From contig JAREIK010012111.1 in NCBI GenBank assembly GCA_029783825.1, positions 372,001-436,000 of the forward strand: 64,000 nucleotides of DNA. Direction: 5' to 3'. This document shows positions 50,001-60,289 of the stretch, in pieces (within the stretch, counting starts at the first letter, position 1; each line of letters starts with the position of its first letter). The notes under the pieces are model-generated. The model searched no databases. It worked only from the letters and a program-made list of their open reading frames with translations, and was not told where the DNA came from. This DNA comes from Sapria himalayana (lineage: Eukaryota; Streptophyta; Magnoliopsida; Malpighiales; Rafflesiaceae). A program made the position numbers and the translations under genes.

Positions 50001-53000
50001 TAATAAAAAATTTTGTTTATCAGTCTAAATTATTAATAATAACTTTATTATTATTATTATTAATATAGTTAGATAACACTTGTTGATTGTTAATATATGA
50101 CTATAATATTAGGTAGATATACATTCAATGGTGTTTCATATTTGTTTAGAATTTTTTTAGGCATGCTGACATAAATTAACTACTAAATTTTATATGTTAG
50201 ACTTCTTAAAACATTTTAATAAATTTTTTCTAGTTTCTAATATAAAGGAAATAAATATTATGTTTATTTGTATAATTAGCTTAATTACATGATACATATA
50301 CATAATGTGAAAAATGTAATCAAATGATCTATCTTTAATTTTTTTGACAAATATATTAATGATGACTCTGTTATTCTAAGTATTATTGAATATAATAATA
50401 AAAATTTTATTTTGAATATCATATTTCGTAAATATATTCATTATACAATCATATATGACATGGTCATCATTGAGATAAAGAATTTTAAGAAATTCTAAAA
50501 TTTTTGTTATTAAATTTCTAACTTGAATCTACATAATAGGTGGTAATACATGCAAATGATATATCATCGTGAATATTCTAGATATTGGATATTATGGATA
50601 ATATTTTATAATAATCCCTAAATTTATTAATTTATTAATTATTTTTTAACTTATAATATTTTATTATATCATTCTTACTAATGAACTTAGGAATGCTATG
50701 ATAAATAGTTTGACAGTAGGTATATATTATATTGGCTATCCTAGAATCATTCATAAATATAATCTAAAGATTCATTATCGCAAACTAGAAATAAGTATGT
50801 AAATATTGATTATTCTAGGATCTTCCGAAAATCTAATCGGAAGATTCATTATCATAATTTATTTGATCATATTTTTTCTCACAAAGTCATTTAGATAAAT
50901 AAAAGGCTCAATAAAAAATGAATTAGAATATTTTCTAATGTTCTTTCACTTAGTTTATTTTGTTTGAGATCTAATACACTTTATTTTTTAATGTATTAAT
51001 TGATATGTCACTTAGGATTGTCAAGCCTAAATGTACTCCTACTTGAATAAATTCTTTTATTATATATATATATATATATTGATTCTTATTCGATAGCCCA
51101 AAAAAATTATTTTTTTATTATGTTAAAAGTAAATTTATACTATTGAAATTTGTTTAATTTTAAGAATTTTAGGTAAAATAATCGATATCATTTGAGAGAT
51201 CTTAGTTTAAGCCTTGTATTTTTTGGTCAGGTGGTCATTATTATTTATATGTACGTCTAATTCGTTATCATGAAAGTTACTATTTGTTATATATATATTA
51301 ATTATACAAAATTTAATAAATTTTATAAATTAATGAATAAAAAAACTTGTGTAAAGTAATAGAAAAATTTGGGGCATCCCACATATAAAGTGCTTTTGTA
51401 TGTATTGTATAAGGTGCTTGAGATTAAGTATTATTAAATATTATATTCTCATGATGATTTTATCATATATGAGTGTAATTAATATCTTTAAAAAATTTTA
51501 AAAATCAAAATAAAGTATTTAATATTATATTTGATAATATTTCAAATAATAATGAGATAATAAATTTATTAATAAGAATTATTAGATATGTTCTCCTTGT
51601 TAAAATTTTTTATTGTATATATATATGTCCTCGTTAAAATTTTTTATGGTAGATATATATGTCATATTATTAATTTAATAAAAATGTAATAATAAATTTC
51701 TTAGTTTATATCAATCAGCAAGCTTCAAAATACAAAAAATTTAACTTGATATTCAACATTTATATTATTATAATCTTGTGTTGACTACCAATATATTTTA
51801 TTTAATTTTATGAATAATAAAATTGATGATATTTTAATAATAGAATATAATCAAAAATAATTTTTTTTTCTTTTAAATTCTCGAAGATTTTTTATGAGAT
51901 ATTAAACACTTGTTTAATTGTTTACACTCTTACATCATGTATTGTACTTAGATATATATGAAATATTTTTAATGTGTATCAATAATATATGGAATATCAA
52001 TATTCTAGTGAAATAATATAAAAAATAAAAAAATATTTAAAATGCTAATTAATCATTTGATTACTTTATTACATAGTTTTATGTATGAAATCCAGAGTTA
52101 AGATAGAAAACAAAAATTATATTAAAATTCATAATTAATTGGTGATCCGATCATCAGAATTAGAAGATAAAACACAAGAATACATATGTAATTAATATAC
52201 ATATTTTAAAAATAAATATGATCGTGTGTATTTGAGTACTGTAACAAATCAAATTCAAAGTTTATTAATTATTCATTTAATTAACTAAGAAAAAACAATG
52301 AGATGATATATCCAATATATATTAGCTATTTAAATATTTAGATAATGATTATTATTTATATCTATTCGTGCTATTTAAAATGATATGTGATGTACTATCT
52401 CTTTAATTATTTTTTGTAGCATTAAGATTTAGTTTTTTTTTTATTGTTATTAAAGTTTTAAAAGATGAAAGTATAAGAGGAGGTGTTTTTGTGTTTGTTA
52501 GGCGAGACGTAAGCCTCAAGACATTAAAACGTAAGTTTTGAGTATTATAATATATAATTAATTAATATTTAAAAATATATAAAATAAAATAGAATAAATA
52601 AAAACATGAAAAATCAAAATTTAAAAAAATATTTTTAAGACACGTCTTGATTATAAATATAATTAATTAATATTTTATAAAATATTAAAAATAAAATAAA
52701 ATAGTATGGAATACTTTAATAAATATTTTATAATATATTAAATTTTAATAAATTTAAAATAATTGTACCATTATTAAATAAAAAATTCAACTTTATTTTT
52801 TTATTAATAACTAGTATAAAATATTTTATAATTAATACAATTTATTAATTTGATAATTTTATCAAATTTTTAAATTAAAATATTATTTTTAAATTTAATA
52901 AATTTAAAATAGTGTGAAACCTCTCTTCTTTTTCTCGTCCTTGCCCTTGCCCCTCACCCTCGTACCTCTCCTCTTTTTCATCTTCCCTTACTCTCTTCCA

Positions 53001-56000
53001 TCTCTCCTCACCCTCGCTCCTCTCTCATGCTCCATGGAAAGATTGATGGAGTTTTTTGGAGGTCTTCGTTGGAGCTTGTGGAGTTTTGTCTAGCTCTAAG
53101 ATGGAGCTTTGTAGATCTCCATCGAGTTTAATCGTGGAGCTCGAGGAGCTATGTTGAGCTCTACGTTTTTTTTTTAATGCCTTTAGGCATTTTATGAATG
53201 CCCCGCATTGCGTCTTAAAAATACTTTTAAAAACTCTGATTGTTATGAATATAATTGTAAACAAGTTGACAAATTTGACACTAAATATGCAAGAAATATT
53301 GACATATTTGAAGAATTAAAAAGATATATTATGGCTTTTTAAATTATATTAGATTAATTTCATAAAAAATTCAAAAAGTTAAATATTCAGGATCAATAGT
53401 AAATAGACGATGATTGTGATCTAAAATCAGAAGTATATTTTGAAAATGTAAATGTCAAATAAATTTAAAGTTAAGTTTTATTTGATGAATTTCATAAAAA
53501 TTATAAAAAATTAAATATTCAGGATCAAAAGTAGACAGATGATGATTGTGATCCAAAATTAGAAATATAATTTGAAAATGCAAATGTCAGATAAATTTAG
53601 AAAATTATATTTTTCATGTTGTATTATTTTATTTTATATTCATATTTATTGTATGTAATTTTTATTTTTTTAAAGAATCTTATTATTTTAATATTGTATA
53701 ATATAAACTTTAAATATATTTTATTTTTTATAATTATTTAAAATTTAAAATTTTAAATATTTTTAATGTTTTCTAGTTTATTCATTTGTGGATCTAGCTT
53801 GAGCACAGACTAGGGCTAGTCAAGCATGAGCCTAGGCTAGTCATTAGCCAGAGCCAAAGCTAGTGCAGTGGGGCATGTCCTTGTGTCATGCCCAAGCACA
53901 TGCCCGGTTCGGTAGGACTCAGGCTACCCCATAAGCAATCAAACTGCCTTAATTATGAGGTGTGTCACATTGGCAAGTCTCATTTGATACATATACTTCT
54001 CACTATTTGAATATCTTATCTAGATTAAGGTTTAATATTTTTATGAAAAATATATAAAAATATAAATTAAATATGCGTAATTATATAAATATTAATTTAT
54101 CAGATCTTATAAAAATATCGAAGTTAATATGTTTGCTTGAAAATTGTATTGGGATTGTTGATCGCTTGGAATTTTTTGTGTTTTATGCGTATATTCCAGC
54201 TGCCTTAGCGTGATAACAAATATTTTTGTTAATGAGTGATAAGTCTTTGGTTTGAGACTCATTATTCATAACCTCTATTACATTAAAGAGTAAAATTGTC
54301 GAGATATTATTATTTATCAGATATAATTTTCATAAGACTCATGTTAAAGTTATTTCGCTTAGTGTTCATAAGACTCATGTTAAAGTTAGAGTCTTATGAA
54401 CTGAATATGGCTTGCTATACCCTCCATATAAAAATATAAAAAATTAATTATTTTTTTAAATAAAGATATCCATACAAATTGAGTGCAATGATTAATAAAT
54501 ATTCCAAAATAAAAAATTAATCATGAGTTGATTTATCAATGTTCTGAAATATTTGTATAAATAAGATGACAAGATTTTCACTAAATATTTCTTAATTTAG
54601 ATTATAAATTTTAATATATATTTAGAAGTGAATAGTGATATATTTTACAGTCATTAATAATATTTTCTTTTACGTTTAACTCTAAAAGTTTTAACTTAGT
54701 GAATAAAGAATAATCAAGTTGGAAGTGTACAAGGGATCAATCCTAGCCAAGCATCCATAGAGTTTATTGAAAGTGAAAAATATTTATATATAATTCATAA
54801 AGATCAATCTCAAGAGAAGTTATTTTCGTAGTCTCATGATGCAACAAGAAAACACTAAAAGAAAAAAAATAAATTCACATTCAAATACTAAATAAGTAAG
54901 CTAATTAATATAAAAATTTGTGAAAATTTTAAAATGTAAAAAACACGATACAATAGAATTAAACTGATTAATATTATTGTAACCATTGACCCCAATGACA
55001 ATGATATTAGTTATTGCAATATAAAAAACTCTAAAAATTGAAAAGGAAGAAATTTAACAAATATTGTCAGTGCCTTGACAATTAGCTCCTGTGTCAACTA
55101 CCTATGAATCTAGTACTAGCCATAAGACAAAATTGTAGTGCCCGACCATTTGAAAAACTTTTTTGCTCATCTAGAGGGTAGGATGATCTTATTGCTAAGT
55201 ATCAAAATGATATTAGTAGATGATATATGTGAGGATTCTTCAGTAGGTTGAGTACTCTACTCTATGGTCTTTGTAGCATGAAAGAATATCTATCATAAAT
55301 TTACAAGTAAGCTTTTACTTGAATTATTGTGGTCTCTTCCCACTTTATACATGGAACAAAGGATGAATTTGCTTTCATTGCTGCAACATGCCTAGCAAAC
55401 CATACACCACCCTGTCTAATATTACTAGTCAACTTTTGAATATTTTATGATGGTTTTTAATTCGAGTAGGAAACTCACATTATGTTTTTGATTTTTCAAA
55501 GCTGAGTGATTGTCTCCAACAAAGTGTAGGTGAAAAATTTTTACTATATAAATTTTCATTCTAATAACTATAGTAAGACCTCTCTATATCAACTGATCGA
55601 AAAACATTGAAAAATCAGCATATTGATCAATTTCATTTTGATTTTCTAGAAGTCTGAACCCAAGTAACAATAACAACTCAAGCATTTATTTGCACATTAT
55701 GTAAGCATCACAAATTCTGGAATTTATAACATCATTCAATTGCTATAATGATACTAAAACATGAGTTTCAGCATGCCTCATTTCCCTAGAGGTGTCAACC
55801 GGGCCGGCCCGGCCCGGCACGAGGTACGGCACGGAAAAATTCCGTGCCCGGGCCGGTGCCGTGCCCGGGCCGGTGCCGTGCCCGGGCCGGTGCCGTGCCC
55901 GGGCCGGTGCCGTGCCCGGGCCGGTGCCGTGCCCGGGTAGGCACGAGCCATGCCGTGCCTGACCCGGCACGGTTCGGCCTGTGGCACAGCACACCGGCAC

Positions 56001-59000
56001 GGGTCTGTTCCGTGCCGGGTGTCCCGTGAGCCCGACCTCACGATGCCCCTCCCGCGAAAAAAGACCGCGGGTCGGGTCTAATTCAACCCGACCAGCGGTC
56101 CCCCGTATCCCGAACCGCTCGGATAGGCAAGCTTGAGCGGGCCAGGCAAGGCACGGCACGGCCCGCCGTGCCTAAGGGCCGGGCTGGGCTCGGCTGTTTT
56201 TAAACCGGGCCGGGCCGGGCACTGTAGCTCGATTGTGCCCTAAAAAAGGGCCGGCCCGGCCCGGCCCATTTGACATCTCTACATTTCCCTATTTTACTGT
56301 TATTCATTGGTGGATAAGTGATCTAGCTTTTTCTGCCTCAGAAATTAAATTCGAATTTAGGGAGCCTTAGGCATGTGAATCAGTGAATGAGTGTCCAACT
56401 TTTAAGGAAAGATGATTGTGACCCAACTTTCAATCATAATTTTAGTCATCATAATAATTTGAACAAATGGAAACTGCTGGACTATACCAAACAATTGAGC
56501 CAACCTAAATTGGTTATAACCATGAATTGTCTATACTAATGGTGGTGAAAGTGCTGTGCCTCTTCAAGTTCCTTCTGCACTAAAGTTTTAAAACTAATTT
56601 AAGAATTAGAAATCCAAATTTAGGATTTTGTTGGTGGATCAGAAAATTATCCAAAAATATTTAAAATAATCATCGTTCCCAAAGTGAAAGTGGTGATAGT
56701 GGTCGTCATTGATTGTGGTGATAGATGATGATAATGATAAAGATAATAATGATAAAGATAATAATGATAGTTAATTATTAATTTTGTTTTAATTCCATAT
56801 TAGTTGTTCATAATGATGGTGATAATGATAATGATGAATACCACATACAATCCAATGACAAGTTGATTCATTCAAAATTGATAGGTCTTAGGTTAGAGAC
56901 TTATTAGATATAATTTATTTGCTTTTTGGGTATTATATTATTGAATTATTAATCTTTTTTAGACTCTATACTAAAGTAAGAGCCTTATACATTGAGTACT
57001 ACATTAAATATTGAATTGAAAAATATTATGTAATAACAATTTTTAAAAGATGGATAATATAATGAATATAAATGTAATGATGATAACCTAAACTAATAGT
57101 GGATGTTCTTTTATATTCTAAAAGCATTCTATTATATAATATATATTAAAAAAATAAAGTAAATATAATAAGAACATATTAATATACAATGAGAATAATG
57201 ATTATGGAGGCATTCTTCACTTCATGTGTGAGAGGGAGTAGTGCATAAGGATTGCTATAAAAAATTGGTTTTACTAAAATATTTCTATATTTGATTTTTT
57301 ACTTTTTTCATTAACATCTTGATATGCTGAGTGACTGTATAGCTTATCATCCACCAAATTTGTTAATATCACAATTCTCATTCAACTTATAAAAATGAGT
57401 TCTAGATATTGGAGGTGGGACTTGCATCATCTTAGCATTCATGCTAGAAGGGGACATACTGATCAATATTCTCTAAAATTAGATGATCTTGCCAATGATA
57501 TCATTTATTTTGATTTCCAAAAGAAGGCTGCAAAGATATACTAATTACTTGATCTTATAGTTCTATTTTAGATTTAATTCTCTTTTCTATGCTAGTTTAC
57601 TTTCTCATATTACTCTTATTGGCTTGATCATGGCTTTTTATGAGACATTATTTTGTATAGTTAATGACATATCATGTTACAAGAAATAAATACTTGTTAT
57701 TTTAGTATAATTTAGGAACTATTATTTTTTGTTATTCAAGAAATTTTTTAGATAGTTGTGATTGTTCTATGTGAAAATTTATCATTACAAAATGATAGAT
57801 CAATTAGTGGCTAGGGGTTTCACTTAGACTATGAAGATAGTTTTGTTCTTGTGGTCAAAATAAATTTGATCAAAGTTATGTTGTTTTTAGTTAGATATGA
57901 AAACATATTTTTATTTTACAAAGATTTAAATGAGGTTTGTATGTAATTATTATCTAATTTTTATACTTACATCATATCTAATTTGGTTTATAGGCACGAG
58001 CTGTGCCGTGCCGTGCCTGGCCCGTGCCTGACCCGGCACGGGTTGCCCCGTGGCACGGCACACCGGCACGGATTTGTTCTGTGCTGGGTGTCCCGTGAGT
58101 CCGATCCCATGATGGCCCCTCCCGCAAAAAAAACCACGGGTCGGGTCTGATTCGACCCGACCCGCGGTCCCCCCCCGAATCCCGAACCGTACAGATATGC
58201 AAGCTCGAGTGGGCCAAGCAAGGCATGGCACTGTCCGCCGTGCATGCGGGCAGTGCCGGGCCCGGCTATTTTAAACCGTGCCGGGCCAGGCACGGCGGCA
58301 CTCTCGTGCTCAAAAAATTCGGGCCGGGCCGGCCCGTTTGACACCTCTAGTTTTACTTTATAAAGTAATAATAATTTCCCAATATAATTATACAATGAAT
58401 ATTTTTATATGGTTTGAATTTATGAGTTTTGTTGATAAATGTAATTTTTTTCATATATTACTTTATCAAGATTTTCACAATGATTCTAAGATTATCATAA
58501 GTTTTTTTTAAAGATGAATGTTTGATACTTTTATTTATTACTTTGATAGGATGTAAATATTTTTATATTTATATATTTTTTTATGTTTTTTCATGTTTTA
58601 GCATGTACTTAACATAGCTAGACTTCGTGCAAGAGAGGTGACATGTTCTTTCATCCAATGATGGTTGGTCTTCGTTTAAGAGGTTATGATTTAGAGTGAT
58701 TACAAGTATCTTTGTCAAAAAATGATTAGTTTTGAGTTCAAGATTCATAAGATGTATCTTCTTTTTATTTATACGTATAAGATTGTCGAGATATTAATTT
58801 TTTTCAGATTCCTTGTTAAGCGTGAACATTGTGTATTCGGTATGTCTTAATATAGTAGATTTGCTTTGGTGTGAGGCTGCACTATATATACATTTTTTTG
58901 TATTTTATTTATCAAAATTTTGAAATTAATCAAAGTAAATCAATTTCTGATAGTTGATCTTCACAATATAGGAGGTTGCACATTTCCATTTCCATCATTA

Positions 59001-59640
59001 TTGAGTTTTTTGTTTTTTTCAAACACCATGACAGTCATTTGAAGGTCGTGTAACTGCAGGAGACACATAGGTGTGTTATATTAATCAAAGTATATGTCAT
59101 ATTGGAAAAGTTTATTTGAGTTGGAGACTCGTTGGAGGAGCTCAAAATAGGATAAACATGGCTGATGCCCACCTTCTGTTATTTTTATCACAATTGGCAT
59201 GTACAGTTAGTGTTCAATTATGTGGGAGACACCAAATACATAGACTTTGGTAGATAAAATATATTCTACATTATGATTACTTTTTTTGAGCTGTCATGAT
59301 GAGAACACCATGATTGTGGCAAGTGCAATGCAACTTCATGTTAGTTGGACATCATGTATATATGTGCATTATGAATCTGACATATATAATATGCTTGGAA
59401 GTCCACGTAAAGGGAGTGTGCCTTCATATTATAAATGTATCATATGTATGTATGTATTTGAGTTTTCATTTTTAGTTTGAACAATATGATGTTAGTTTTC
59501 CAATTGTTGATGTCATGTTATTCTTTGTTTATTAGAATTAAACCGAATCATGTATTCTCATTCCTCAAGGGACTGTTTTCTTGCTTCCACTTGAAATGCA
59601 AGAGGCCCTATTTCAGACAAAGCTTGGAGGAAGCAAAAAT
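29271..59640 (+). CDS. ATX1/ATX2-like histone H3K4 methyltransferase (trithorax type), 5' part; gene continues past window
   Basis: Six exons join in phase: 29271-29836, 30181-30232, 30313-30387, 30490-30709, 45724-45847 and 59536-59640. All introns are GT-AG. They encode about 380 residues of a family of roughly 1,000. Exon 1 carries a basic N-terminus, 'VRYGSWCSNALGSS' and 'RPPLLHVYSRRPKR'. Exons 2-4 carry a Tudor-like segment ('GLPCKVFWPLDGVWYRGTVV', 'VEYDDGDKEDFILSNERIKF'). Exons 4-5 carry the PWWP domain ('FELGDIVWAKLTG' joined to 'HAMWPAIVVD', then 'VFVQFFGTHDFAR'). Exon 6 reads 'VFSFLKGLFSCFHLKCKRP'. These match ATX1/ATX2, nuclear enzymes that methylate histone H3 lysine 4 with a C-terminal SET domain. 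FYR, PHD and SET exons are not in the window. The start at 29271 follows a good acceptor-like 'ttttttgttcag' (ends 29260), so an upstream coding exon is possible. ATX1 versus ATX2 cannot be decided. Confidence 0.93.
31797..31832. repeat. Short near-perfect palindrome
   Basis: 'tttcatttcaaatt' is followed almost at once by its reverse complement 'aatttgaaatgaaa', giving a stem of about 15 bp with almost no loop. Role unknown. Confidence 0.7.
32122..32620. repeat. Tandem duplication, period 259 bp, in intron 4
   Basis: 'ccttggtgcaagtcagataa' occurs at about 32122 and at 32381, followed in both by 'agatttgtattaagtaagaa', 'gggggcaagg' and 'cgtaataaaagtgca' in the same order. The second copy has small deletions. 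Confidence 0.9.
33000..34150. other. Possible organelle-derived DNA (NUPT or NUMT) around a degenerate trnN
   Basis: This part of intron 4 is less AT-rich and more complex than its surroundings and contains a recognisable trnN-GUU-like sequence. Organelle origin of the flanks is inferred from that tRNA and from composition only. The limits are guesses. Confidence 0.4.
33300..33362 (+). pseudogene. Degenerate plastid-type trnN(GUU) copy
   Basis: 'tagtagctcag' (D stem start), 'gtagagtggtca', 'ttgtta' (anticodon region with GTT) and 'aggttcaaatcctacttggg' (T arm and acceptor end) follow in the order of plastid trnN-GUU. About nine bases of the anticodon stem and variable region are missing and the acceptor stem has mismatches, so it is not a working tRNA. 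Confidence 0.7.
34592..34629. repeat. A-rich tract, (A9-10 T)n
   Basis: Runs of nine to ten A separated by single T. It could be an old poly-A tail of an inserted retrosequence or a simple repeat. Confidence 0.85.
34630..39030. other. AT-rich intron DNA, nothing recognised
   Basis: Stops in all frames, no protein motif, no clear terminal repeats. Short open frames (for example near 37689-37889 and 38576-39013) are low-complexity Ile/Phe/Leu/Asn sequence expected from AT-rich DNA. Confidence 0.5.
39065..39275. repeat. Degenerate tandem repeat, units of about 35-40 bp
   Basis: The words 'gcatg', 'ttggtggca' and 'gattggtgg' recur about six times. Several overlapping antisense frames rich in Cys and His arise from it and are not genes. 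Confidence 0.65.
39554..40090 (-). mobile_element. hAT transposon remnant, copy 1 (intron 4)
   Basis: The minus strand near 40010-39890 reads 'TKIFNITFDDAFNNRIAI' then 'SIFVNTIREKIR', the conserved hAT segment around the catalytic 'TxDNAxNN' box (here FDDAFNN), preceded by 'AIYE'. The right-hand side of the transcript ends at a 'taggtgtcaaataggcc' terminus (39554) of the same type as the GC-rich MITEs. Stops interrupt the frame and the C-terminal dimerisation part is missing. Confidence 0.7.
40200..41680. repeat. Tandem duplication, period about 787 bp, in intron 4
   Basis: Copy A (about 40200-40890) and copy B (about 40990-41680) share in order: 'cctagcctacc' then 'ttgcaacttgct', 'agccatgggttg', 'actaaatcatg', 'tattcataat', 'gattgaatatgatgaatta' in B against a close variant in A, and 'ctcatca'. 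Divergence is considerable, so the duplication is old. The first part is richer in G+C. Confidence 0.8.
41003..41029. repeat. (TA)n microsatellite
   Basis: About 13 TA dinucleotides at the start of copy B of the 787-bp duplication. Copy A has only scattered 'atatata' at the matching place. Confidence 0.9.
41690..43650. other. Intron DNA without recognised feature
   Basis: AT-rich but with fewer long homopolymers than elsewhere. It may contain the eroded 5' part (integrase) of the copia element that follows, but no motif is clear enough to claim. Confidence 0.4.
43650..45400 (+). mobile_element. Decayed Ty1/copia retrotransposon pol (RT and RNase H) in sense orientation
   Basis: Segments in order: 'NQLLRAWLSYLSK' (about 44002-44043), matching the copia RT 'KQSPRAW' block, repeated once imperfectly at about 44077; 'YFDGIIIINDI' (about 44425), the YVDD block with its second residues changed; 'RYEYFLGSKDA' and 'IISQHKYVLNIF' (44520-44605); and 'VDKRYIYIFVFFL' (about 45015). 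RNase H 'WMKYIDVNCYFL' (45268-45303) corresponds to the usual HERTKHIEIDCHF. Stops and shifts throughout. LTRs not proven. Confidence 0.75.
45724..45847 (+). CDS. ATX-like gene, exon 5 (PWWP core)
   Basis: 124 bp flanked by 'acag' and a GTTTGT donor. It starts two bases before 'HAMWPAIVVDDSVV', completing the Gly codon left open by exon 4, and ends in 'VQFFGTHDFA' plus two bases of Arg. Wording and both phases match the PWWP domain of ATX1/ATX2. It is isolated by about 15 kb on the left and 13.7 kb on the right. Confidence 0.93.
47305..47580. repeat. Foldback region with 27-bp inverted repeat and 'aaggcgcaagg' motif
   Basis: Starts with 'ttaaggcgcaaggcgcaagg'. A 27-bp word ('gtcgtatctcatatcatc' and on) sits at 47404-47430, again with one change at about 47520-47546, and as a perfect reverse complement of the first at about 47550-47576, three bases after the second copy. 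The result is a strong hairpin plus a direct copy. 'cttaaggaataatgtc' words repeat between them. Confidence 0.85.
48679..50520 (-). mobile_element. hAT transposon remnant, copy 2 (intron 5)
   Basis: The minus strand at about 50480-50345 reads 'HVIYDCIMNIFTKYDIQNKI' followed by 'FIIIFNNT' and 'NNRVIINIFVK', the same hAT core segment as copy 1. Further along, near 49330-49290, 'DIIKILVCL' resembles the hAT C-terminal end. The element's 3' side shows 'gaggtgtcaaatcggcc' (from 48681), like copy 1. It is heavily eroded, and its 5' terminus beyond 50520 was not found. Confidence 0.65.
50521..52490. other. AT-rich intron DNA, nothing recognised
   Basis: No motif on either strand. A short duplicated word, 'ccttgttaaaattttttat' / 'cctcgttaaaattttttat', lies at about 51597 and 51630 (33 bp apart). 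Confidence 0.45.
52499..53235. other. Segment with C/T-rich and GAGCTC-rich blocks, related to the 2962-4040 MULE core
   Basis: 'ttgcccttgcccctcaccc' style C/T repeats (52920-53028) are followed by 'gagct'-rich sequence (53030-53165), the same order as in the MULE core. The flanks 'ggcgagacgtaagcc' (52501) and 'ccccgcattgcgtctt' (53198) look like termini of another repeat type. No target duplication was found. Confidence 0.5.
53355..53625. repeat. Tandem duplication, period about 130 bp
   Basis: 'taaatattcaggatca' followed by 'gatgattgtgat' and 'tttgaaaatg' occurs at about 53380 and again at about 53511, with scattered differences. Confidence 0.8.
54960..55400 (-). mobile_element. Possible Ty1/copia fragment (protease region), antisense
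   Basis: The minus strand at about 55105-55068 reads 'VVDTGANCQGTD', resembling the copia protease catalytic stretch with its DTGA core. The rest of the segment has mixed composition but no other certain motif. Single-motif evidence, so tentative. Confidence 0.4.
55779..56289. mobile_element. GC-rich hAT-type MITE with 8-bp target duplication
   Basis: The element runs 55787-56281. Its left end 'tagaggtgtcaaccgggccg' and right end (reverse complement 'tagagatgtcaaatgggccg') form terminal inverted repeats. The flanks carry 'catttccc' at 55779-55786 and 56282-56289, an exact 8-bp duplication as made by hAT transposases. At about 70% G+C or more it stands out sharply from the surrounding AT-rich intron. 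Open frames inside are Arg/Gly/Pro-rich repeat artefacts. Confidence 0.88.
55844..55937. repeat. 17-bp tandem repeat inside the MITE
   Basis: Unit 'gtgcccgggccggtgcc' repeated five times without change, plus nine bases. It produces long open frames on both strands because 17 x 3 gives a 51-bp codon cycle. Confidence 0.95.
56725..56850. repeat. GAT/AAT-rich simple repeat
   Basis: 'gataatgataaagataat' type units, interrupted once around 56775-56815. Confidence 0.8.
57991..58349. mobile_element. Second, 5'-truncated copy of the GC-rich MITE
   Basis: From 'taggcacgagc' onward it follows the first copy (from 55937) through 'ctgacccggcacgg', 'gtcccgtgag', 'cgggtcgggtctgattc' and the right terminus 'tttgacacctcta'. 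The left terminus and the 17-bp array are absent. The break falls just at the end of the array. Confidence 0.85.
59536..59640 (+). CDS. ATX-like gene, exon 6
   Basis: 105 bp between 'attag' and a strong GTGAGA donor. One base completes the Arg codon from exon 5, then it reads 'IKPNHVFSFLKGLFSCFHLK' followed by 'CKRPYFRQSLEEAK' and two bases of the next codon. This matches the region just after PWWP in ATX1/ATX2, and phase agrees on the left. The next exon lies beyond the window. Confidence 0.9.
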
Positions 59641-60289
59641 GTGAGATCTACAAGCAGGTTTCTACGTTCTTTTGGTTAAAAGATTTTGAGCTTGTTGAAA
59701 CATGAATATTTTTGTGCACTCTCACCATTCATGTACATCTTCCAATAATCAATAAGAGAACACGTGGAAAAAGAACCAGACCGATTAAATTGGCTATGGC
59801 AATGTACATCTTCAATGGATATTCAAATTAACAGCCATAGGTAATAAGGAAGCCATGATCATATGTTAACCCAATAACCTCATTGTTTATTATCATCTTT
59901 ACTTATGACTAAGGAGCTCTTCCTCAACAAATAGTAATTTTTTGTGAAATTTGTATTCATCTTGTAAAAATTGGAAAGTAAAAAAATGTCTTATATTGTT
60001 TGTTGTTTGCTTTGTGATCATAAATAGTAGAAATCAAGATTATAAAAAAAAAAGATTAATTTTATTAATTTGTAAAAAACATCAAAAAATAAGTATACAT
60101 GTAGATATATATATAAGCATGAAAAAAATGAATACATAGGGAACAAACTTTCATACACTTGGAGCACTCTACTATAAAAAATTTAATTATAATTGAATAA
60201 CTACTCAAGGTGGTACATATATATCTAACACTAAAGTTAAATAAAAATGAGTAATTTGGTAGACACAATTTAAATTTATTTTTTGTTAA

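Larger units (their letters stand above)
45848..59535 (+). other. Intron 5 of the ATX-like gene (13,688 bp)
   Basis: Begins GTTTGT and ends TATTAG. Contents in order: about 1.4 kb of mixed DNA (45850-47290, no exon found), a foldback region, a hAT remnant, AT-rich DNA, a C/T-rich plus GAGCTC-rich segment, a local duplication, a copia fragment, a complete GC-rich MITE, simple repeats and a truncated MITE copy. Short open frames such as 59071-59253 match nothing and do not fit the ATX reading phase. Confidence 0.88.

Noticed and set aside
55743..56159. 138-residue antisense open frame rich in Arg/Gly/Pro
   Set aside because: It is created by the GC-rich MITE and its 17-bp array. Similar frames exist in all phases and on the other strand.
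57950..58395. Antisense open frames of 82-135 residues
   Set aside because: Same MITE family, truncated copy. No domain and no codon logic.
59071..59253. 60-residue frame just before ATX exon 6, considered as an additional exon
   Set aside because: It does not resemble any ATX region, and exon 5 joins exon 6 in phase without it.
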